DNA from: Rhizobium sp. 2MFCol3.1
GTDB taxonomy: Bacteria; Pseudomonadota; Alphaproteobacteria; Rhizobiales; Rhizobiaceae
Reading direction: 5' to 3'
Assembly: GCF_000377565.1 (NCBI RefSeq)
Contig: NZ_KB898362.1
Span: 156,327-220,326 of the forward strand
DNA: 64,000 nucleotides
Part shown: one piece after another, positions 60,274 to 64,000 of the stretch
How positions within the stretch are numbered: the stretch's first letter is position 1
Layout: each line of letters starts with the position of its first letter
Notes under the pieces: generated by a model
What the model was told of the DNA's origin: nothing
The model's input: the letters and a program-made list of their open reading frames with translations, nothing else
The model's database searches: none
Translations under genes and position numbers: made by a program

Positions 60274-61110
60274 TTACTTCTTACGCTGATGACGCGAGCG
60301 CATGATCATCTTGTCGGTCGACTTGTTCGACCGGGTGCGCTTGCCCTTGGTCGGCTTACCCCAAGGGGTAACCGGGTGACGACCACCGGAAGTGCGGCCT
60401 TCACCACCACCGTGCGGGTGGTCGACAGGGTTCATGACAACACCGCGGTTATGCGGACGCTTGCCGCGCCATACGGTACGACCGGCCTTGCCGTCGTTGA
60501 TGTTGGCGTGGTCAGGGTTCGAAACCGCACCGATCGAAGCAAGGCAGGAGCCCGGCACGAGGCGCTGTTCGCCAGAGTTCAGACGAAGGATCGCGAGACC
60601 CGCATCGCGGCCTACGAGCTGTGCGTAGGAACCAGCGGAGCGAGCGATCTGACCGCCCTTGCCCGGCTTCATTTCCACGTTGTGGATGATGGAGCCAACC
60701 GGGATGTACTGCAGGGGCATGGTGTTGCCCGGCTTTACGTCCACAGCCTTTTCAGAGGCGATGACCTTGTCGCCGGCAGCAAGGCGCTGCGGAGCGATGA
60801 TGTAGGCCTGTTCGCCGTCGGCGTAGGAGATGAGCGCGATGAACGCGGTACGGTTCGGGTCGTATTCGATACGCTCGACCGTGCCTTCAACTTCGAACTT
60901 GCGACGCTTGAAGTCGATCAGACGATACGTACGCTTGTGACCGCCGCCGATGAAGCGAGCCGTGATGCGACCGAGGTTGTTACGACCGCCGCTCTTGGTC
61001 AGACCCTGCGTCAGCGCCTTGACCGGCTTGCCCTTGTAGAGCGAAGAGCGGTCGACGATGACCAGCTGACGCTGGCTCGGGGTCGTAGGATTGAATGTTT
61101 TCAATGCCAT
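60274..61110 (-). CDS. rplB: 50S ribosomal protein L2
   Basis: A 278-aa peptidyl-transferase region protein. GGRNNLGRITARFIGGGHKRTYR and NPVDHPHGGGEGRTSGGRHPVTPWGKPTKG are unmistakable. Confidence 0.99.
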   Translation of the reverse strand: MALKTFNPTTPSQRQLVIVDRSSLYKGKPVKALTQGLTKSGGRNNLGRITARFIGGGHKRTYRLIDFKRRKFEVEGTVERIEYDPNRTAFIALISYADGEQAYIIAPQRLAAGDKVIASEKAVDVKPGNTMPLQYIPVGSIIHNVEMKPGKGGQIARSAGSYAQLVGRDAGLAILRLNSGEQRLVPGSCLASIGAVSNPDHANINDGKAGRTVWRGKRPHNRGVVMNPVDHPHGGGEGRTSGGRHPVTPWGKPTKGKRTRSNKSTDKMIMRSRHQRKK

Positions 61111-61121
61111 GTTTTTATTCC

Positions 61122-61415
61122 TCAGAGACCGGTGGAGACGTCGATCGTCTGGCCTTCAGCCAAAGTCACGATTGCCTTCTTCACGTCCTTCTGCTTGCCG
61201 ACAAAACCGCGGAAACGACGGGTCTTGCCCTTGCGGAGCAGAGTGTTGACGGCCGTGACCTTGACGCCGAAGAGCGCCTCGACTGCAGCCTTGATTTCCG
61301 GCTTCGACGCCGTCTTAGCGACGTTGAAAACAACCTGGTTGTTTTCCGATACCAGAGTGGACTTTTCGGTGATCGACGGCGAGACGATCACATCATAGTG
61401 GCGAAGATCGGTCAC
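61122..61415 (-). CDS. rplW: 50S ribosomal protein L23
   Basis: A 97-aa protein at the exit tunnel. The start codon is GTG, overlapping the rplD stop (GTGA), with GAGGAG inside the rplD end. VIVSPSITEKSTLVSENNQVVFNVA is typical. Confidence 0.97.
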   Translation of the reverse strand: MTDLRHYDVIVSPSITEKSTLVSENNQVVFNVAKTASKPEIKAAVEALFGVKVTAVNTLLRKGKTRRFRGFVGKQKDVKKAIVTLAEGQTIDVSTGL

Positions 61416-62032
61416 TTGAAACGCTCCTCTAGAGCTTCAACGGCAGCCTTGGAAAGCACGAGCTTGCCACGGCGCACGATGTCATAAACGTTGATGCCCT
61501 GGATCGGCAGAACATCGATGTTCGGGATGTTCTTGGCAGCGAGCTTGAAGTTGCCATCAAGTTCGGCGCCGCCGATGAAGAGAGCGTTGGTCAGGCCGAG
61601 CGTTGCGAAGGTCGAAGCCAGAGCCTTGGTCTTTGCTTCAGCAGCAACCAGGTTGTCGATGATGATGACATCATCGGACTTCAGCTTAGCCGACAGAGCC
61701 AGACGCAGGCCGAGAGCGCGAACCTTCTTCGGAAGGTCGTGTTCGTGGCTGCGAGCAACCGGGCCGTGAGCCTTACCACCGCCGCGGAACTGCGGAGCAC
61801 GAGCCGAATGGTGACGAGCGCGGCCCGTACCCTTCTGCTTGTACATCTTGGCGCCGGTGCGCCATACGTCGGCGCGGCCCTTTGCCTGGTGGGTGCCCTG
61901 CTGCTTCTTGGCAAGCTGCCAGCGGATTACGCGGGCGAGAATGTCTTCGCGGGGCTCGAGACCGAAAATCGCGTCAGAAAGAGAAACCTTCCCTGCGTCT
62001 TTTCCCTCGAGGGTCTTGACGTTGAATTCCAT
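61412..62032 (-). CDS. rplD: 50S ribosomal protein L4
   Basis: A 206-aa protein, often autoregulatory in S10 operons. VARSHEHDLPKKVRALGLRLALSAKL and the rRNA loop KMYKQKGTGRARHHSARAPQFRGGGKAHGP are present. ATG at 62032 is chosen over 62113. Confidence 0.98.
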   Translation of the reverse strand: MEFNVKTLEGKDAGKVSLSDAIFGLEPREDILARVIRWQLAKKQQGTHQAKGRADVWRTGAKMYKQKGTGRARHHSARAPQFRGGGKAHGPVARSHEHDLPKKVRALGLRLALSAKLKSDDVIIIDNLVAAEAKTKALASTFATLGLTNALFIGGAELDGNFKLAAKNIPNIDVLPIQGINVYDIVRRGKLVLSKAAVEALEERFK

Positions 62033-62045
62033 TGGTCTGGCTCCC

Positions 62046-62687
62046 TTACTTCGCGGCCGACTTGACGGCGTCGCGCACGATGATCCAGGCACCCTTGGAA
62101 CCGGGTACTGCACCCTTGATCAGGATCAGACCACGATCTTCGTCGGTCGAAACCACTTCAAGGTTCTGAGTCGTTACGCGCGTCTGGCCCATGTGACCAG
62201 CCATCTTCTTGTTCTTGAAAACCTTGCCCGGATCCTGGCGCGAGCCGGTCGAACCGTGCGAGCGGTGCGAAACCGACACACCGTGCGTGGCGCGCAGACC
62301 GCCGAAGCCGTGACGCTTCATGGCGCCGGCAAAGCCCTTACCAATCGTCGTGCCGGTGACATCGACGAGCTGACCGGTGGCGAAGTGGCCAGCCTTGAGC
62401 TCGGTGCCGACGTCAAGCAGGTTGTCTTCCGAAACGCGGAATTCAGCGAGCTTGGCCTTCGGCTCGACGTTGGCAATAGCGAAATTGCCGCGCATCGCCT
62501 TGGACGTGTTCTTGACCTTCGCCGTGCCAGCACCAAGCTGAACTGCGGCGTAGCCGTTCTTTTCTACTGTGCGCTGGGCTACGACCTGGCAGCCTTCCAT
62601 ACGCAGTACTGTTACCGGAACATGTTCGCCGGCGTCGTTATAGACGCGGGTCATGCCGACCTTCTGTGCAATCACACCTGAACGCAT
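62046..62687 (-). CDS. rplC: 50S ribosomal protein L3
   Basis: A 213-aa protein; MRSGVIAQKVGMTRVYNDAGEHVPVTVL and GVSVSHRSHGSTGSRQDPGKVFKNKKMAGHMG are diagnostic. Confidence 0.98.
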   Translation of the reverse strand: MRSGVIAQKVGMTRVYNDAGEHVPVTVLRMEGCQVVAQRTVEKNGYAAVQLGAGTAKVKNTSKAMRGNFAIANVEPKAKLAEFRVSEDNLLDVGTELKAGHFATGQLVDVTGTTIGKGFAGAMKRHGFGGLRATHGVSVSHRSHGSTGSRQDPGKVFKNKKMAGHMGQTRVTTQNLEVVSTDEDRGLILIKGAVPGSKGAWIIVRDAVKSAAK

Positions 62688-62721
62688 CGGTTCAATCCTT
62701 CCAACTCAGCTCGAGCTAGGC

Positions 62722-63030
62722 TCAGAGCTTGATCTCAACATCGACACCAGCGGCGAGATCGAGCTTCATCAGCGCGTCTACCGTCTGCGGTGTCGGGTCA
62801 ACGATGTCGAGGAGGCGCTTATGCGTGCGCATCTCGAACTGCTCGCGGCTCTTCTTGTCGATGTGTGGGGACCGGTTTACCGTAAACTTCTCGATGCGAG
62901 TCGGAAGCGGAACGGGGCCCCGGACGCTTGCGCCGGTGCGCTTCGCCGTCGACACGATCTCGCGCGTCGAAGCGTCGAGAATGCGGTGATCGAACGCCTT
63001 CAGGCGAATGCGGATATTTTGGCCGTTCAT
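62722..63030 (-). CDS. rpsJ: 30S ribosomal protein S10
   Basis: A 102-aa protein that also acts as NusE in antitermination. IRIRLKAFDHRILDASTREIVSTAKRTGA and GPVPLPTRIEKFTVNRSPHIDKKSREQFEMRTHKR are conserved. First gene of the S10 block. Confidence 0.98.
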   Translation of the reverse strand: MNGQNIRIRLKAFDHRILDASTREIVSTAKRTGASVRGPVPLPTRIEKFTVNRSPHIDKKSREQFEMRTHKRLLDIVDPTPQTVDALMKLDLAAGVDVEIKL

Positions 63031-63343
63031 TCGACGTTATCCTTGTGTTTGTTACTTACGCGCCCTTGTTCAAGGCACGGGTTGTTTTCTTCCCTAAAGG
63101 CGGACCACCGGTTTCAAAGATCGAGAGGGACGTCGGAAACCGGCATCCCTATCCAGTCTTCAGGCCTTTCGGCCACCTTTATGTTAGCTTCAGTCTGCCG
63201 CTTCGAAACAACGAAGCAGCGCGCAAACAGCGCTTGCGCGCCATGTGCCGTATTTCTTTGTAATAAGCAAGCGGCTAAAGCCACTTGCTTCATAATAATG
63301 TCATCGAAGCGGCCGTCTCTTGCGAGACGGCCGATCTCAATGA
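63031..63343. other. tuf-rpsJ intergenic region and S10 leader
   Basis: A 313-base gap. Next to tuf are two hairpins (63310-63333 and 63265-63290). Nearer rpsJ, the leader holds two further hairpins, GCGCGCAA-N7-TTGCGCGC (63219-63241) and CTTCG-N6-CGAAG (63201-63216), candidates for regulation. No gene. Confidence 0.5.
63261..63290 (-). terminator. Terminator candidate after tuf
   Basis: Minus strand AAGCAAG-T-GGC-TTTA-GCC-G-CTTGCTT followed by ATTA, about 55 bases after tuf. The U-run is short. A 10-bp stem hairpin without U-run (63310-63333) lies before it. Confidence 0.5.
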
Positions 63344-64000
63344 TTACTCGATGATCGAGGCAACGATGCCAGCGCCGACGGTACGGCCGCCTTCGCGGAT
63401 AGCGAAGCGCAGCTTTTCTTCCATCGCGATCGGAACGATCAGCTCAACAGCAACCGTGACGTTGTCGCCAGGCATAACCATTTCCGTGCCTTCCGGCAGA
63501 GAAACGATGCCGGTAACATCCGTCGTGCGGAAGTAGAACTGCGGACGGTAGTTCGTGAAGAACGGCGTATGACGGCCGCCTTCTTCCTTCGTCAGGATGT
63601 AGGCTTCAGCCATGAACTTCTTGTGCGGCTTGACAGAACCCGGCTTGCACAGGATCTGACCACGCTCAACGCCGTCACGGTTAACACCGCGAACCAGAGC
63701 GCCGATGTTGTCGCCAGCCTGGCCCTGATCGAGCAGCTTGCGGAACATTTCAACGCCGGTAACCGTCGTCTTCGAGGTGGCGCGGATGCCGACGATTTCG
63801 ACTTCTTCACCAACCTTGACGATGCCGCGCTCGACGCGACCGGTCACAACCGTACCACGACCCGAGATCGAGAACACGTCTTCGATCGGCATCAGGAAAG
63901 GCTGGTCGATCGGACGCTCAGGCGTCGGGATGTAGGCGTCGACAGCGGCCATCAGTTCGCGAACGGCGTCTTCGCCGATCTTCTTGTCCGAATCGTTGAG
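63344..64000 (-). CDS. tuf: Elongation factor Tu, C-terminal part (cut by window edge)
   Basis: The last 218 codons of EF-Tu: the end of the G domain (AAVDAYIPTPERP) plus the two beta-barrel domains with DQPFLMPIEDVFSISGRGTVVTGRVERG, HTPFFTNYRPQFYFRTTDVTG and the C-terminus REGGRTVGAGIVASIIE. The frame is open to the window edge, so the start lies outside. The G-domain nucleotide motifs are not in this window. Confidence 0.98.
   Translation of the reverse strand, partial: LNDSDKKIGEDAVRELMAAVDAYIPTPERPIDQPFLMPIEDVFSISGRGTVVTGRVERGIVKVGEEVEIVGIRATSKTTVTGVEMFRKLLDQGQAGDNIGALVRGVNRDGVERGQILCKPGSVKPHKKFMAEAYILTKEEGGRHTPFFTNYRPQFYFRTTDVTGIVSLPEGTEMVMPGDNVTVAVELIVPIAMEEKLRFAIREGGRTVGAGIVASIIE

Noticed and set aside
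1..64000. CRISPR array, prophage, insertion sequence or defence island
   Set aside because: No regularly spaced repeats, transposase, integrase, Cas or phage genes were found on either strand.

Overview
The window is a stretch of alphaproteobacterial chromosome, most likely from Rhizobiaceae (Rhizobium sensu lato). The evidence is high GC content, a NuoE with the long rhizobial C-terminal extension, divergent dctA / dctBD genes with a sigma-54 promoter and paired DctD sites, an EamA-type riboflavin transporter gene (ribN) under an FMN riboswitch, a type 2 ArgC, and the gene order clpP-clpX-lon-hup followed by tRNA genes and nuo. This placement is inferred from protein families and gene order, not from a database search. 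No rRNA, CRISPR array, transposase or phage gene was seen.

Layout. (1) 1-5781, minus strand: the start of the nuo operon, nuoA-B-C-D, a small exported protein, nuoE, nuoF, and a partial small gene cut by the window edge. (2) 5782-7569: a gene-poor gap with a large inverted repeat, two identical tRNA-Asp(GUC) genes on minus and tRNA-Val(UAC) on plus. (3) 7700-17955: a methyltransferase, a DUF3833 protein, an aldo/keto reductase, an exported pyrophosphatase, riboswitch-controlled ribN, HU, and the protease block lon, clpX, clpP. (4) 17956-32166: a diguanylate cyclase, a cytochrome P450, the dctA/dctBD C4-dicarboxylate module, an SDR/MarR pair, a CoA-binding / homocysteine synthase / cupin cluster, a DMT permease and a crotonase-family protein lacking its catalytic glutamates. 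(5) 32167-46416: rplM-rpsI, a monooxygenase-fold protein, agmatinase, argC, TauE and DoxX membrane proteins, a DapA-like protein lacking its catalytic residues, rarA with a DegP-type protease, ilvD and msrPQ. (6) 46556-48316: a large membrane protein of atypical composition. (7) 48416-64000, minus strand: the fused str/S10/spc/alpha ribosomal super-operon from tuf to rplQ, with adk, secY and rpoA inside it.

Most of the window is core metabolism and translation. The ribosomal cluster is punctuated by hairpins (rpsQ-rplN and rplO-secY gaps), which suggests internal attenuation or separate transcription units. The dct block is a complete sensor, regulator and transporter circuit. Points that ordinary annotation would miss include: a DapA homologue with Lys, Tyr and Thr active-site positions substituted; a 28-base tRNA-Lys(CUU) anticodon-arm copy touching the ilvD stop codon; extra small genes inside the nuo operon; and an 11-bp perfect inverted repeat enclosing about 80 bases upstream of nuo. 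I did not find a clearly new multi-gene defence or mobile system.
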